Assembly: GCF_031882575.1 (NCBI RefSeq)
Contig: NZ_CP134772.1
Location: forward strand, 1,755,001-1,819,000
DNA: 64,000 nucleotides
Source: Pseudomonas sp. VD-NE ins
GTDB taxonomy: Bacteria > Pseudomonadota > Gammaproteobacteria > Pseudomonadales > Pseudomonadaceae
Reading direction: 5' to 3'
In this document: one piece after another, positions 18,701 to 26,933 of the stretch
Layout of the letters: every line of letters begins with the position of its first letter
Position numbering within the stretch: the first letter of the stretch is position 1
Made by a program: the position numbers and the translations under genes
The notes under the pieces: model-generated
The model's input: only the letters and a program-made list of their open reading frames with translations
Told to the model about the DNA's origin: nothing
Databases searched by the model: none

Positions 18701-19322
18701 GCAGCCACTGGCCAATGCGCTGTCGGACATGCATCACGACATTCGCGTCGTGCCCAACATGCTTGCCCAGAACCTCTGGACCGGCCTGCGCAGCCAGCGC
18801 CGTACTTCGAAAAAACCGCGTGTCGGTTGGGGCGGCGGTACCAGTCACCACGGCGACCTGGCGGTGATTGCCGATGTCGTGCGTGAGCTGGCCAATGAAG
18901 TCGACTGGGTGTTTTTCGGCATGTGCCCGGATGATCTGCGGCCGTACATGCACGAATTTCACGGGGTAATTGCGCTAGACGTTTACCCGGCCAAACTGGC
19001 CAGCCTCAACCTTGACCTGGCGCTGGCACCGCTGGAGTTCCACATCTTCAACGACTGCAAGAGCAACCTGCGCTTGCTGGAGTACGGCGCCTGCGGTTAC
19101 CCGGTGATTTGCACCGACACCGAAGCCTATCAAGGCTATCTGCCGTGCACGCGGGTCAAGACCAACAGCACGGATGAGTGGCTGCAAGCGATCCGCATGC
19201 ACCTGGCCGACCCGGACGCCAGCTATCGCATGGGCGATGATTTGCGCGAAGTGGTGATGCGCGATTACGTGTTGCGCGGTGACAACTTGCGTTACTGGGA
19301 GAATGGCTGGCTCGCCGATTGA
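15729..19322 (+). CDS. Multidomain glycosyltransferase, 1197 aa (probable flagellin glycan assembly)
   Basis: Four modules are visible. GT2 domain 1 (1-240) starts PLVSLVIPAFNPRFF and has CDDDH near 93. GT2 domain 2 (336-560) has YSDEGS near 441. GT2 domain 3 (575-810) starts RPLVSIIIVTRDQ. A C-terminal GT4-like domain (870-1197) has the KSNLRLLEYGACGYPVI motif. In domain 3 the metal-binding DXD position reads LLLNTFAVI near 666, with no acidic pair, so that domain may be inactive. The enzyme probably builds a short sugar chain. Its place directly after flgL, as in other Pseudomonas flagellin-glycosylation islands, suggests flagellin as target. The GTG start lacks a Shine-Dalgarno. Confidence 0.85.
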   Translation: MNSLPLVSLVIPAFNPRFFERTLNSAVSQTYAHLEIIVCDDSRGQQIEGIVAAVVEQSGVAVRYVRNPRTLGMVGNLKVCLDQAQGELIKFLCDDDHLYAACIEQQAHEMLREEVSLVLAQRLFWDANDIILPARLENTSLSPHSGLFKGDDLLGIFEKFPVNVLGGFTNALFRRADLVELLPALTQDGHCFVATLDFALYVCLMRRGNLAVSNNVLSAERLYPERLSAQQPMKDAVEVEREWILQMLKARSGESAPAPGWVRYIPLTKADESPRVWEELPLSRTLGTKQSRQEWCVGIDSWSFAELYAHWLQCRSLSEGQRKLLPETLAAWPQQPRIVPIIIDAQGSRDGVERTLQALASQDYPPELILLLSADCTDATLDGRVFRMPLQDDGLAQINTLLPQLEGADWFYLLQAGDRLVAPALLVMADRIAHSPSLSCVYSDEGSLRDGESAEPAFKPDFNIDLMRSYPYVGRALAFKCERFLALGGFDTTFAELAPHDMLWRMVESGGTQVVGHVAEVLLESPFDLSGWLAKPAVIEQNPRVLEAHLQRMGIAHSIRRGSCELLNRVDYQHGWRPLVSIIIVTRDQTAALQRCVETLLEKTAYSEYELLLVDNGSESAEALAWLDGMAQLGGERIRVLSCPQHDNMAALLNFAVTQARGEYVLLLNTFAVITHTDWLDELLNQAQRPEVGVVGAKLFNPDGYVLHAGMILGLQGAVGLPFYGQSLQSDGYMFRLQAAHDLSAVGGDCMMVRKAVFESVAGLDEQDLKQALNVIDLCLRIGQEGYLVVWTPYALLAQGARPAVEATAEEGQQHMHEQETFYKRWLPRIARDPAFNVNLSLQGVGATSFSLEPGLRTGWTAFSRPQLPNVLAVPINASAIGHYRMSQPLIELEAANRAEGCIRYGLPSLIEIERQSPDVIVLQGRYSQGAIDEIPPLKKFCHARRIFELDDYVIDVPHRNAHIRNMPNKQEMERMVRQAIGLCDRVVVSTQPLANALSDMHHDIRVVPNMLAQNLWTGLRSQRRTSKKPRVGWGGGTSHHGDLAVIADVVRELANEVDWVFFGMCPDDLRPYMHEFHGVIALDVYPAKLASLNLDLALAPLEFHIFNDCKSNLRLLEYGACGYPVICTDTEAYQGYLPCTRVKTNSTDEWLQAIRMHLADPDASYRMGDDLREVVMRDYVLRGDNLRYWENGWLAD

Positions 19323-19348
19323 CCGAGCCACGCATGATCTACGGAAAA

Positions 19349-19380
19349 ACAGGCGACCTGGCAATCGCCTGTTTTTTTTT
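19349..19380 (+). terminator. Rho-independent terminator after the 1197-aa glycosyltransferase
   Basis: The 8-bp stem ACAGGCGA / TCGCCTGT has an 8-nt loop and is followed by nine T residues. It is a strong intrinsic terminator, so the RTX gene that follows needs its own promoter. Confidence 0.9.
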
Positions 19381-19430
19381 GCTCTGAAAATCGTACTAGC
19401 ATCCTTCTCGATACATTTTTGTACCGAGGC

Positions 19431-19458
19431 TCAAGCTTCGCCTGCTGGTAGTCGATAC
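19431..19458 (+). promoter_or_regulatory. Possible sigma-28 (FliA) promoter before the RTX gene
   Basis: TCAAGCTT, then 12 bp, then GTCGATAC resembles the FliA consensus (TAAAGTTT, 11 bp, GCCGATAA), with 6 of 8 in the -10. The spacer is one base longer than ideal. It is about 98 bp upstream of the ATG and directly follows a strong terminator. Confidence 0.4.
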
Positions 19459-19555
19459 CTTTTTATTCGTTCATCCATCAGGCAGGGATCGCAAGCTTGA
19501 ACGGTATCTCACTGCCCGATCGGTCCGGATTAACAACAACGCAAGGAAGACGTAA

Positions 19556-21544
19556 ATGTCAGTAGTGAATGGAACGGGTGAAGCGGATGTCCTGTTGGGC
19601 ACCGAGGGCAATGACGAACTCTATGGACTGGAGTCGGATGATGTACTGATCGGCAGTGCAGGTTCTGATGTGCTGGATGGCGGGGAGGGGGTCGACACAG
19701 CGACCTATTATGCGATGTCGTCGGGTATCAGTGTCGAGTTCGGCAAAGATGCCACGACTGTCGCAGGGGCTGAAGGCAAGGTCGACACCCTCATCGGTGT
19801 AGAGAAAGTCTTCGGTACGTTTCACAACGATACGTTTACCAGTTCGGTCGGCGGTGTGACGTTCGAGGGTAGCGTCGGGGATGATCTGTACATCGTCGAC
19901 AGTGAGGGTGTGACAGTTGTCGAGGAAGACAACGGGGGTTATGACGAACTGCGCACCAGCCTCAACACCCTCAAGATGGACCCGTTCATTGAAAAGCTGA
20001 CCTTCACCGGCACCGGCGATTTCAAGGCTTACGGCAATGCCAGTGACAACGAAATCATTGGCGGTGCCGGTAGCGACTGGCTGTGGGGCGGTGATGGTGC
20101 CGATCATTTCGTTGGTGGTGATGGCTACGATACCGTCAGCTACAGCGACAGCCTTGAGGGCGTGAGAGTCGAAGACTTCGCCAACTTTGACGGGCTGACC
20201 ATTGCCTACGGTGACACCTTCACCGGCATTGAAGCGCTGCAGGGTTCGAGCTTCGATGATGTGATTTATCGTCACAAAGACTTTATGAGCATCGATGGTA
20301 GTGACGGCCATGACACCGTGAGTTATCGCTACGCTTTCGATCCGGTCAACATTTTGATCGGCGGCGGTGTCAACGCGGCGGGCGACACACTGATTAATGT
20401 GGAAGAGGTTATTGGTTCCATCGATGCCGACCACTTCACCGTGAACACCAGTGGTGTGGTCGTCGCTGGCGGTGGCGGTGGCGATGTCTACACGATCAAC
20501 AGCGCCGGCGTGACCGTCGAGGAAATCGACGGCTACATGGGGGGTACCGATCGCGTGTACACCAGCCTGTCCGAGTTTAGGCTGAGCGCGTTCGTTGAAA
20601 ACCTGACCTATACCGGCAGCGCTGACTTCGTCGGCTACGGCAATGACGAGAACAACACCATCGTCGCCGGTGCCGGCAATGATGTGCTGTTGGGCGGTGC
20701 GGGTGCCGATAACTTTGAGGGTGGCGCTGGTATCGACATCGTCAGCTACGACGACAGTAGCGAAGGCTTGAGCGCTTCGCTGAAATGGGGCGTGCAGAGT
20801 GGTATTGCGTTCCACGATGTTTACATCGATATCGAAGGCTTGCGTGGTAGCCAGTTCAATGACGTTCTTGAGGGTGACTGGGGCGATAACATTCTTGAAG
20901 GCGGCGCGGGCGACGACCAGATTCAGGGTGGCGATGGCAACGATCACCTCTATGGTGGCCTGGCCTCCGGTCTCGATGTCGCCGGTCAGTCCGACAGCCT
21001 GTCGGGTGGCGCCGGTGATGACGTTATCGTTGGTGCGGCCAATGATCTGTTCACCTGGGCCAGTGGTGACGATGGCAATGACAGCATTACGCTGGGGCGA
21101 GGGTTTGCTTTCGGCGGCGAGGGTAATGACGTGCTCACCGGCACTGGCAGCGACTACATGCTGCAGGGCGATGGGGGGAATGATGTGTTCATTCTTAACC
21201 TTGCCGATCAGTCGAATTCCAGCGGCAGTGCGTTTGGCGGGCAGGGCGATGACAGCTACGTGGTGAATACCACAGGGCTGGTGACGATCCAGGATGAGGG
21301 CTGGGATCTGAACGACACCCTGATCCTCAACACGATCGCCAACGCCAGCCAGTTGAACGTTACCCGCATCGGTGATGACGCTTATTTGCACAGTGCCAAT
21401 GACGGCAGCACTGGTGTGCCGGACAACGGCGTGAAACTGGCGGGCTGGTACGCCGGGTTCAACAACATCGAGCACATCCAGACCGCCGATGGTCAGGCGT
21501 TTGAGCTGCCGGTGAGTGGTGATGGGTTTGCCATGTTTGGGTAG
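19556..21544 (+). CDS. RTX-type calcium-binding repeat protein, 662 aa
   Basis: It contains many hemolysin-type nonapeptides, such as GTEGNDELYG, GGAGDDQIQGGDGNDHLYGG and GGEGNDVLTG. These bind Ca2+ and fold as parallel beta rolls after type I secretion. No Sec signal peptide is present and there is no catalytic domain I recognise. A module of about 155 residues is duplicated (about 46-200 and 251-402), each containing a YxSL...FIEKLTFTG / FVENLTYTG pattern. No ABC/HlyD/TolC genes are nearby. GGAAG precedes the ATG. It lies alone between two terminators inside the island; a surface or extracellular role linked to the flagellum is possible but unproven. Confidence 0.85.
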   Translation: MSVVNGTGEADVLLGTEGNDELYGLESDDVLIGSAGSDVLDGGEGVDTATYYAMSSGISVEFGKDATTVAGAEGKVDTLIGVEKVFGTFHNDTFTSSVGGVTFEGSVGDDLYIVDSEGVTVVEEDNGGYDELRTSLNTLKMDPFIEKLTFTGTGDFKAYGNASDNEIIGGAGSDWLWGGDGADHFVGGDGYDTVSYSDSLEGVRVEDFANFDGLTIAYGDTFTGIEALQGSSFDDVIYRHKDFMSIDGSDGHDTVSYRYAFDPVNILIGGGVNAAGDTLINVEEVIGSIDADHFTVNTSGVVVAGGGGGDVYTINSAGVTVEEIDGYMGGTDRVYTSLSEFRLSAFVENLTYTGSADFVGYGNDENNTIVAGAGNDVLLGGAGADNFEGGAGIDIVSYDDSSEGLSASLKWGVQSGIAFHDVYIDIEGLRGSQFNDVLEGDWGDNILEGGAGDDQIQGGDGNDHLYGGLASGLDVAGQSDSLSGGAGDDVIVGAANDLFTWASGDDGNDSITLGRGFAFGGEGNDVLTGTGSDYMLQGDGGNDVFILNLADQSNSSGSAFGGQGDDSYVVNTTGLVTIQDEGWDLNDTLILNTIANASQLNVTRIGDDAYLHSANDGSTGVPDNGVKLAGWYAGFNNIEHIQTADGQAFELPVSGDGFAMFG

Positions 21545-21571
21545 TCGTTTGCATTGTTGATCTGGTTTGTG

Positions 21572-21606
21572 AAAAGGGATGGATCTTTGGGTTCATCCCT
21601 TTTTTT
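21572..21606 (+). terminator. Rho-independent terminator after RTX gene
   Basis: AAGGGATG pairs with CATCCCTT around a 12-nt loop and runs into an eight-T tract. It isolates the RTX gene from the downstream biosynthetic operon. Confidence 0.88.
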
Positions 21607-22032
21607 GTCTGGGGCTTGGCGGCCTTTGGGCCGACCATGCTCTTGGGGTTTTGGGGGGTGTATCCGTTGCTGCGGGTGTTGCTGATCAGGGTTCCGCCCT
21701 TACGGCGGGTCACTTTTTCCAGGCGCCCGGAGTGCCGGCCCAGAAAAAAGCAACCAAAAAGGCTTGCTCCTACGTGCGGCCCGCTCGCTGGGGCTCGGGG
21801 TTCCTTCGCTCCGGGATTGATCCGGGCGCAGCGCCTACGGTTTGCTTCGCTGCACCTCCTCTCGCTGTGTTTGGCTGCGCCAAACGGTCGCTGCGCTCCC
21901 ACGCCCGGATCAATCCCTCCACTCAGCTTTCCGACGTCGCCTTACAGATCAAGAGCTGCAGCCGAGCTAACGCTCATCCTGTTGAGTGGTGAAGGGCGCA
22001 GCGTGGTCGGCTTTGGATTTGTGGTGGATTCT
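21607..22032. other. Intergenic stretch with dispersed-repeat-like sequence, no convincing gene
   Basis: Open frames exist here, but they are Arg/Pro/Cys-rich, lack ribosome-binding sites and overlap each other in several frames. Text such as CCCTTACGGCGGGTCAC and CGGCCCAGAAAAAAGC resembles sequence that recurs between genes in many Pseudomonas genomes. That resemblance is from memory, not from a search. Confidence 0.45.
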
Positions 22033-22307
22033 CCCCTCATCGGAACGCCGCCCGCCCAGCCCTCTCCCGAGGGAGAGGGGGCCGATTTGTGGGCTTCTCA
22101 AAGCTTGAATTCGACTCGGTATTTCACGTCGGCGTACTTCTCGCAAACTACTCGATCAGTCCCCTCTCCCTTTGGGAGAGGGCTAGGGTGAGGGGCTTTT
22201 GATCTGTTTCAGAATCTGAGTTCGACTCGGTATTTCACGTCGGCGTACTTCTCGCAAACTACTCGATCAGTCCCTCTCCCTTTGGGAGAGGGTTAGGGTG
22301 AGGGGCT
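22033..22307. repeat. Dispersed repeat element with two 111-bp internal units
   Basis: The left end is CCCCTCATCGGAACGCCG and the right end is GGTTAGGGTGAGGGG, so the tips form an inverted CCCCTCA/TGAGGGG. Inside are palindromes of the form CCCTCTCC..GGAGAGGG. Two copies of a unit starting TCGACTCGGTATTTCACG (22111 and 22222) are spaced exactly 111 bp. The left end is nearly the same as that of the block at 58782. Confidence 0.8.
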
Positions 22308-22467
22308 TGTGGAGCTGGCGCGTTTCCTGCAAGTCCCCTGTAAATCGCCATAAAACGAGCGCTCGCGGTCACTCCAGCGGCGCACGGATCGGCAAAAGGT
22401 TTAGCCAGAAGGCCCGCAAAGCTCAAGAAAGCTCTGCGCAGCCCGGTGACGAACAAGAGGGGAGACG

Positions 22468-23241
22468 ATGAAGGCAGTAATTTTGGCGGGTGGCCTCGGC
22501 ACGCGCATCAGTGAAGAGTCGCACCTCAAGCCCAAGCCGATGATCGAGATCGGTGGCAAGCCAATTCTCTGGCACATCATGAAGCAGTATTCCGCTCACG
22601 GAATTCACGACTTCGTGATCTGCCTCGGCTACAAGGGCTATGCGATCAAGGACTTCTTCGCCAACTACTTCCTGCACACCTCTGACGTCACCTTCAACAT
22701 GCGCGAAAACCGCATGGACGTGCACCAGAACTACAGCGAGCCGTGGAGCGTCACCCTCATCGACACCGGTGAAGAAACCATGACCGGTGGCCGTCTGTTG
22801 CGCGCCGGCCGTTATCTGCAGGATGAAGAAGCGTTCTGCTTCACCTACGGCGATGGCGTTTCCGACATCAACATCGCTCAGCTTGTGGATTACCACAAAG
22901 CCCACGGTCGTCTGGCGACCGTCACTGCTGTGCAGCCGCCAGGTCGTTACGGCGCGCTTGAGCGTCAAGGCGATCAAGTGCTGGGCTTCACCGAAAAACC
23001 TCGCGGTGACGGTGGCTGGATCAACGGTGGCTTTTTCGTGCTCTCGCCGAAAGTGCTGCCGTACATCGCCGATGACGCCACCACTTGGGAAGCCGAACCG
23101 CTGGCACGTCTGGCGGCCGACGAACAGTTGAAAGCCTTTGAGCACGAAGGGTTCTGGCACCCGATGGACACCCTGCGCGACAAGAACCATCTCGAAGCCC
23201 TGTGGCAGAGCGGGGAGGCCCCATGGAAGCAATGGGCCTGA
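22468..23241 (+). CDS. rfbF: Glucose-1-phosphate cytidylyltransferase
   Basis: A 257-aa nucleotidyltransferase making CDP-glucose from CTP and glucose 1-phosphate. The signature [19 protein letters not shown] is at about 7-25. Family features [16 protein letters not shown] and [13 protein letters not shown] follow. It is the first enzyme of the CDP-6-deoxyhexose branch. GAGGGGAGACG precedes the ATG. It heads a tightly packed run of genes to about 28 kb. Confidence 0.95.
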   Translation: MKAVILAGGLGTRISEESHLKPKPMIEIGGKPILWHIMKQYSAHGIHDFVICLGYKGYAIKDFFANYFLHTSDVTFNMRENRMDVHQNYSEPWSVTLIDTGEETMTGGRLLRAGRYLQDEEAFCFTYGDGVSDINIAQLVDYHKAHGRLATVTAVQPPGRYGALERQGDQVLGFTEKPRGDGGWINGGFFVLSPKVLPYIADDATTWEAEPLARLAADEQLKAFEHEGFWHPMDTLRDKNHLEALWQSGEAPWKQWA

Positions 23242-24305
23242 GTGCGGATTTCTGGCGCGGCAAACGCGTTCTCGTCACCGGACATACCGGTTTCAAAGGC
23301 AGTTGGCTGACGCTGTGGCTGCAAAGCCTCGGCGCGCAAGTCAGCGGTTTTTCCCTTGAACCTTCGACCGAGCCGAGCCTGTTTGAATTGGCGCGCGTGC
23401 ATGAAGGCATCAACGATCAGCGCGGTGACTTGCGTGATCTCGGCGCCTTGCTGGAAATAATCGCTGACACCGAGCCGGAGATCGTGCTGCACCTGGCTGC
23501 TCAGCCGCTGGTGCGCGAAGGCTATCGTGATCCGCTCGGTACCTATTCCAGCAACGTCATGGGCACGTTGAACCTGCTCGAAGCGATTCGTCAGGTCGGC
23601 TGCGTGCGCGCCTGTGTGCTGGTCACCACCGACAAGGTCTACGCCAACAAGGAATGGCTGTGGCCGTACCGCGAAGACGAAGCCCTTGGTGGCCACGATC
23701 CTTACAGCAGCAGCAAGGCTTGCTGTGAATTGCTCGCCCAGTCTTATGCCGCGTCGTTCTTCCCGGCCGACAAGTACGCTGAACACGGTCTGGCTCTGGC
23801 CACGGCGCGTGCCGGCAACGTCTTGGGCGGCGGCGATTTTGCCCCTGAGCGACTGATTCCCGACGTACTCAAAGCGTGGACGGCAGACGAGCCGGTGACC
23901 TTGCGCTACCCGCAAGCCGTGCGCCCGTGGCAACACGCGCTGGAACCGCTGGCCGGTTACCTGCAACTGGCCGCCGGCCTCTACGAACAAGGGCCGGAAT
24001 ACGCCGGGGCGTGGAACTTCGGCCCGGGCGAGGCGGACATGTGCAGCGTTGGCGAAGTCGTCGAATTGCTCGCCAGTCGCTGGCCGCAGGCGCGCGGTTT
24101 GCGCATCGAAAAAAGCGAACTGCACGAGGCGGGCCTGCTGCGTCTGGACAGCAGCCGCGCCCGCCAGGTACTCGGCTGGCAGCCGCGCTGGACCTTGCAG
24201 GAGTGCCTGACCCAGACCCTCGATTGGCACCTGGCCTGGCAGAACGGCGATGACATGCGCAACGTCACCCTCGGCCAACTGAACCTGTACCGAGGCGCGC
24301 TGTGA
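23223..24305 (+). CDS. rfbG: CDP-glucose 4,6-dehydratase
   Basis: A 360-aa extended SDR enzyme giving CDP-4-keto-6-deoxyglucose. The NAD motif [14 protein letters not shown] is at about 20-33 and the catalytic YxxxK appears in [30 protein letters not shown] and [13 protein letters not shown] are typical of RfbG. The start is placed at 23223, where GGGGAGG lies just upstream inside rfbF; ATG 23232 is an alternative. It overlaps rfbF by 19 bp. Confidence 0.94.
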   Translation: MEAMGLSADFWRGKRVLVTGHTGFKGSWLTLWLQSLGAQVSGFSLEPSTEPSLFELARVHEGINDQRGDLRDLGALLEIIADTEPEIVLHLAAQPLVREGYRDPLGTYSSNVMGTLNLLEAIRQVGCVRACVLVTTDKVYANKEWLWPYREDEALGGHDPYSSSKACCELLAQSYAASFFPADKYAEHGLALATARAGNVLGGGDFAPERLIPDVLKAWTADEPVTLRYPQAVRPWQHALEPLAGYLQLAAGLYEQGPEYAGAWNFGPGEADMCSVGEVVELLASRWPQARGLRIEKSELHEAGLLRLDSSRARQVLGWQPRWTLQECLTQTLDWHLAWQNGDDMRNVTLGQLNLYRGAL

Positions 24306-24862
24306 GCGAGTTTTCCCTGAAGGCGTTGCCGCTGGCCGGCCTGTTCAGCGTTCAGCACAAACGCTTCGAAGATCAACGCGGGCACTTCGCCCGGCTGTTC
24401 TGCGAAGGCAGCTTGAGTGCGTTCGGCAGTGAATTCCATATCCGTCAGATCAACCATTCCTGCACTCGCGAGAAGGGCAGTGTGCGCGGTCTGCATTATC
24501 AGAATGGCAACGCCCCGGAAGCCAAACTGATCACCTGCCTGCGCGGTGAAGTGTGGGACGTGGCGGTGGATCTGCGTCCCGACTCGGAAACGTTTCTGCA
24601 CTGGCACGCCGAGCACTTGAAGGCCGGCGATGGTCGCAGTCTGCTGATTCCGGCCGGCTTCGCCCACGGTTTCCAGACCCTCAGCGAAGATGCCGAATTG
24701 CTCTACTTGCACAGTGCCGATTACGCGCCGGAGCACGAGGGCGGTCTGTCGGTGAACGATCCACGGCTGGCGATTGCCTGGCCGTTGCCTGTCAATAATT
24801 TGTCAGCGCGTGATTCCAGCCATCCCGCGCTCGATCAACACTTTGCTGGAGTGCGTCTATGA
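24302..24862 (+). CDS. dTDP-4-dehydrorhamnose 3,5-epimerase-like cupin (RmlC family)
   Basis: A 186-aa RmlC-type sugar epimerase. The catalytic His is at H65 (GSVRGLHYQ), and the conserved PAGFAHGFQTLSEDAELLYLHSADYAPEHEGGL block follows in pieces at about 118-155. In this setting the substrate is expected to be the CDP-4-keto-6-deoxy sugar from RfbG, possibly after C-methylation, with epimerisation at C5 and/or C3. The GTG start overlaps the rfbG stop (GTGA). Confidence 0.85.
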   Translation: MSEFSLKALPLAGLFSVQHKRFEDQRGHFARLFCEGSLSAFGSEFHIRQINHSCTREKGSVRGLHYQNGNAPEAKLITCLRGEVWDVAVDLRPDSETFLHWHAEHLKAGDGRSLLIPAGFAHGFQTLSEDAELLYLHSADYAPEHEGGLSVNDPRLAIAWPLPVNNLSARDSSHPALDQHFAGVRL

Positions 24863-26085
24863 ACTGCCGTGGGTGCGCCGCACCGCTGAGCCTGCCGCTG
24901 ATCGACCTCGGCACCTCGCCACCGTCCAACGCCTATGTGCACGCCGATCGTCTTGAACAGGCTGAGCAGTGGGTGCCGCTGAAGGTCGCGGTGTGCCAGC
25001 AATGCTGGCTGGTGCAGACCGAGGATTACACCCGCGCCGACAGCCTGTTCGACGCCGAGTACGCCTACTTCAGTTCGTTCTCCAGCACCTGGCTGGCCCA
25101 TGCCGAGCGCTATGTCGCCGAGATGGTTGAGCGCTTTGGTCTGACTGCCGACAGCCGTGTGGTTGAAGTCGCCGCCAACGACGGTTATCTGCTGCAATAC
25201 GTGGCCGCTCGGGGCATTCCGTGTCTGGGCGTTGAACCGACGCGCAGCACCGCGCAAGCGGCTCGTGAAAAAGGCCTGGAAATTCGTGAATTGTTCTTCG
25301 GTCGTGAGACTGCCGCGCATTTGCAAGCCGAAGGCTGGGGCGCCGATCTGATGGCGGCCAACAACGTGCTCGCGCATGTGCCGGACATCAACGATTTCCT
25401 CGGCGGCTTTGCCACTTTGCTCAAGCCGACCGGCGTAGCTACCTTCGAATTCCCGCAACTGCTGACGCTGATGGCCGGCGCGCAGTTCGACACGCTGTAT
25501 CACGAACACTATTCCTACCTGTCGCTGACTGCCGTTCAGGCGCTGTGCGAGCGCAATGGCCTGCAAGTGTTCGACGTCAGCCAACTGACCACCCATGGTG
25601 GATCGCTGCGCGTGTTCGTGCAACGCAAGGACGGCGAACGTCGTCCGGTTCAACCAGCGGTGCAGCAACAGTTGCAGGCCGAACTGGATGCGGGGGTGAA
25701 AACCGCCGAGTACTACGCGACGCTCGCGCCCGCCGCTGAACGCATCAAACACGAACTGCTGCGCTTTCTGCTGCAGGCCAAGGCTGACGGCAAACGGGTT
25801 GTCGGTTATGGCGCGGCGGCCAAGGGCAATACCTTGCTCAACTATGCCGGGGTCAAACCCGACCTGCTGGCCTGGGTCGCCGATGCCAACCCGCACAAGC
25901 AGGGCAAATTTCTGCCGGGCAGTCGCATTCCGATCGTGGCGCCGGCGCAGATCGACCTCGAAAAACCCGACTACGTGTTGGTGCTGCCGTGGAACCTGCT
26001 GCACGAAGTCAGCCAGCAACTGGCGCAAGTGCGTCAGTGGGACGGCGGCTTTGTGATCGCCGTGCCTGAGTTGAAAGTGCTGTGA
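24859..26085 (+). CDS. Sugar C-methyltransferase (NovU/TylC3-like, zinc-ribbon type)
   Basis: A 408-aa protein with three parts. The N-terminal zinc ribbon has C3, C6 and C46, C49 (NCRGC...VCQQC). A class I SAM domain follows (VVEVAANDGYLLQYV, near 96-110), then a C-terminal domain with GYGAAAKGNTLLNY near 315. This layout is that of 3-C-methyltransferases acting on nucleotide 4-keto-6-deoxy sugars (NovU, TylC3, EryBIII). It implies a branched 3-C-methyl sugar. Its ATG overlaps the epimerase stop (ATGA), with GGAG upstream. Confidence 0.85.
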   Translation: MNCRGCAAPLSLPLIDLGTSPPSNAYVHADRLEQAEQWVPLKVAVCQQCWLVQTEDYTRADSLFDAEYAYFSSFSSTWLAHAERYVAEMVERFGLTADSRVVEVAANDGYLLQYVAARGIPCLGVEPTRSTAQAAREKGLEIRELFFGRETAAHLQAEGWGADLMAANNVLAHVPDINDFLGGFATLLKPTGVATFEFPQLLTLMAGAQFDTLYHEHYSYLSLTAVQALCERNGLQVFDVSQLTTHGGSLRVFVQRKDGERRPVQPAVQQQLQAELDAGVKTAEYYATLAPAAERIKHELLRFLLQAKADGKRVVGYGAAAKGNTLLNYAGVKPDLLAWVADANPHKQGKFLPGSRIPIVAPAQIDLEKPDYVLVLPWNLLHEVSQQLAQVRQWDGGFVIAVPELKVL

Positions 26086-26933
26086 AGGTTCTGGTCACGG
26101 GAGCTACCGGTTTTGTCGGCCGCCATCTGGTCGTGGCGTTGCTGGCGCGCGGCTGCGATGTTCGCGCCGTGGCGCGTAACGCAGAAACCGCGCAAGGCAT
26201 GCCGTGGATCAACGACGTCGAGTTCATCAGCGCCGATATTCACGCGCCTGATCTGGATGTCGCAGCACTGGTAAAAGGCATCGATGCACTGGCGCATCTG
26301 GCCTGGCCGGGCTTGCCGAACTACCGGGCGCTGTTCCATTTCGAACACAATCTGATGGCCGATTACCGCTTTATCAAAAGCGCGGTCGAGGCGGGCGTGC
26401 AGCAGGTGCTGGTCACCGGCACCTGTTTCGAATACGGCCTGCAAAGCGGCCCAATCAGTGAAAACACCGAGCCGCAGCCGAGCAATCCTTACGGTCTGGC
26501 CAAGCACACGCTGCACCTGTTTTTGCAAAATCTGCAGCAGCAGCATCCGTTTACTTTGCAGTGGACGCGCCTGTTCTATCTGCATGGCGAAGGGCAAAAC
26601 CCCAACAGTCTGTTGGCCGCACTGGACCGGGCGATCGATGCCGGTGAAGCGTCGTTCAACATGTCCGCCGGTGAGCAGCTGCGCGATTTTCTGCCGATTG
26701 AACGCGCTGCCGGTTACCTCTCCGCGATCCTGCAAAAAACCGGCTTCAACGGCGTGATCAATTGCGCCAGCGGCCAACCGGTGTCCGTGCGTGCGTTGGT
26801 CGAACAACGCCTGCGCGAACGCGACGTGTCGCTGCATCTGAACCTCGGCCACTACCCATACCCAACCCACGAACCGCTGGCGTTCTGGGCGGTGACCGAG
26901 CGTTTGCAACAGTTACTGGGAGAGCTGCAATGA
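26082..26933 (+). CDS. NAD-dependent epimerase/4-ketoreductase (extended SDR)
   Basis: A 283-aa SDR with GATGFVG at 7-13 and the catalytic pair Y137/K141 (NPYGLAKHTL). It most likely reduces the 4-keto group of the CDP sugar as the last step of the branch, giving a CDP-6-deoxy-3-C-methylhexose. A C4 epimerase is the alternative. The GTG start overlaps the upstream stop (GTGA). Confidence 0.8.
   Translation: MKVLVTGATGFVGRHLVVALLARGCDVRAVARNAETAQGMPWINDVEFISADIHAPDLDVAALVKGIDALAHLAWPGLPNYRALFHFEHNLMADYRFIKSAVEAGVQQVLVTGTCFEYGLQSGPISENTEPQPSNPYGLAKHTLHLFLQNLQQQHPFTLQWTRLFYLHGEGQNPNSLLAALDRAIDAGEASFNMSAGEQLRDFLPIERAAGYLSAILQKTGFNGVINCASGQPVSVRALVEQRLRERDVSLHLNLGHYPYPTHEPLAFWAVTERLQQLLGELQ

Noticed and set aside
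19556-21544. Type I secretion operon next to the RTX gene
   Set aside because: No ABC exporter, HlyD or TolC-like gene occurs anywhere in the window.
21579-22191. Open frames of 130-190 codons after the RTX terminator
   Set aside because: They overlap in two frames, lack ribosome-binding sites, run into the dispersed repeat and have no domain.
22433-22459. FliA-like TCAAGAAA-N11-CCCGGTGA before rfbF
   Set aside because: The -10 matches only 5 of 8; too weak to call.
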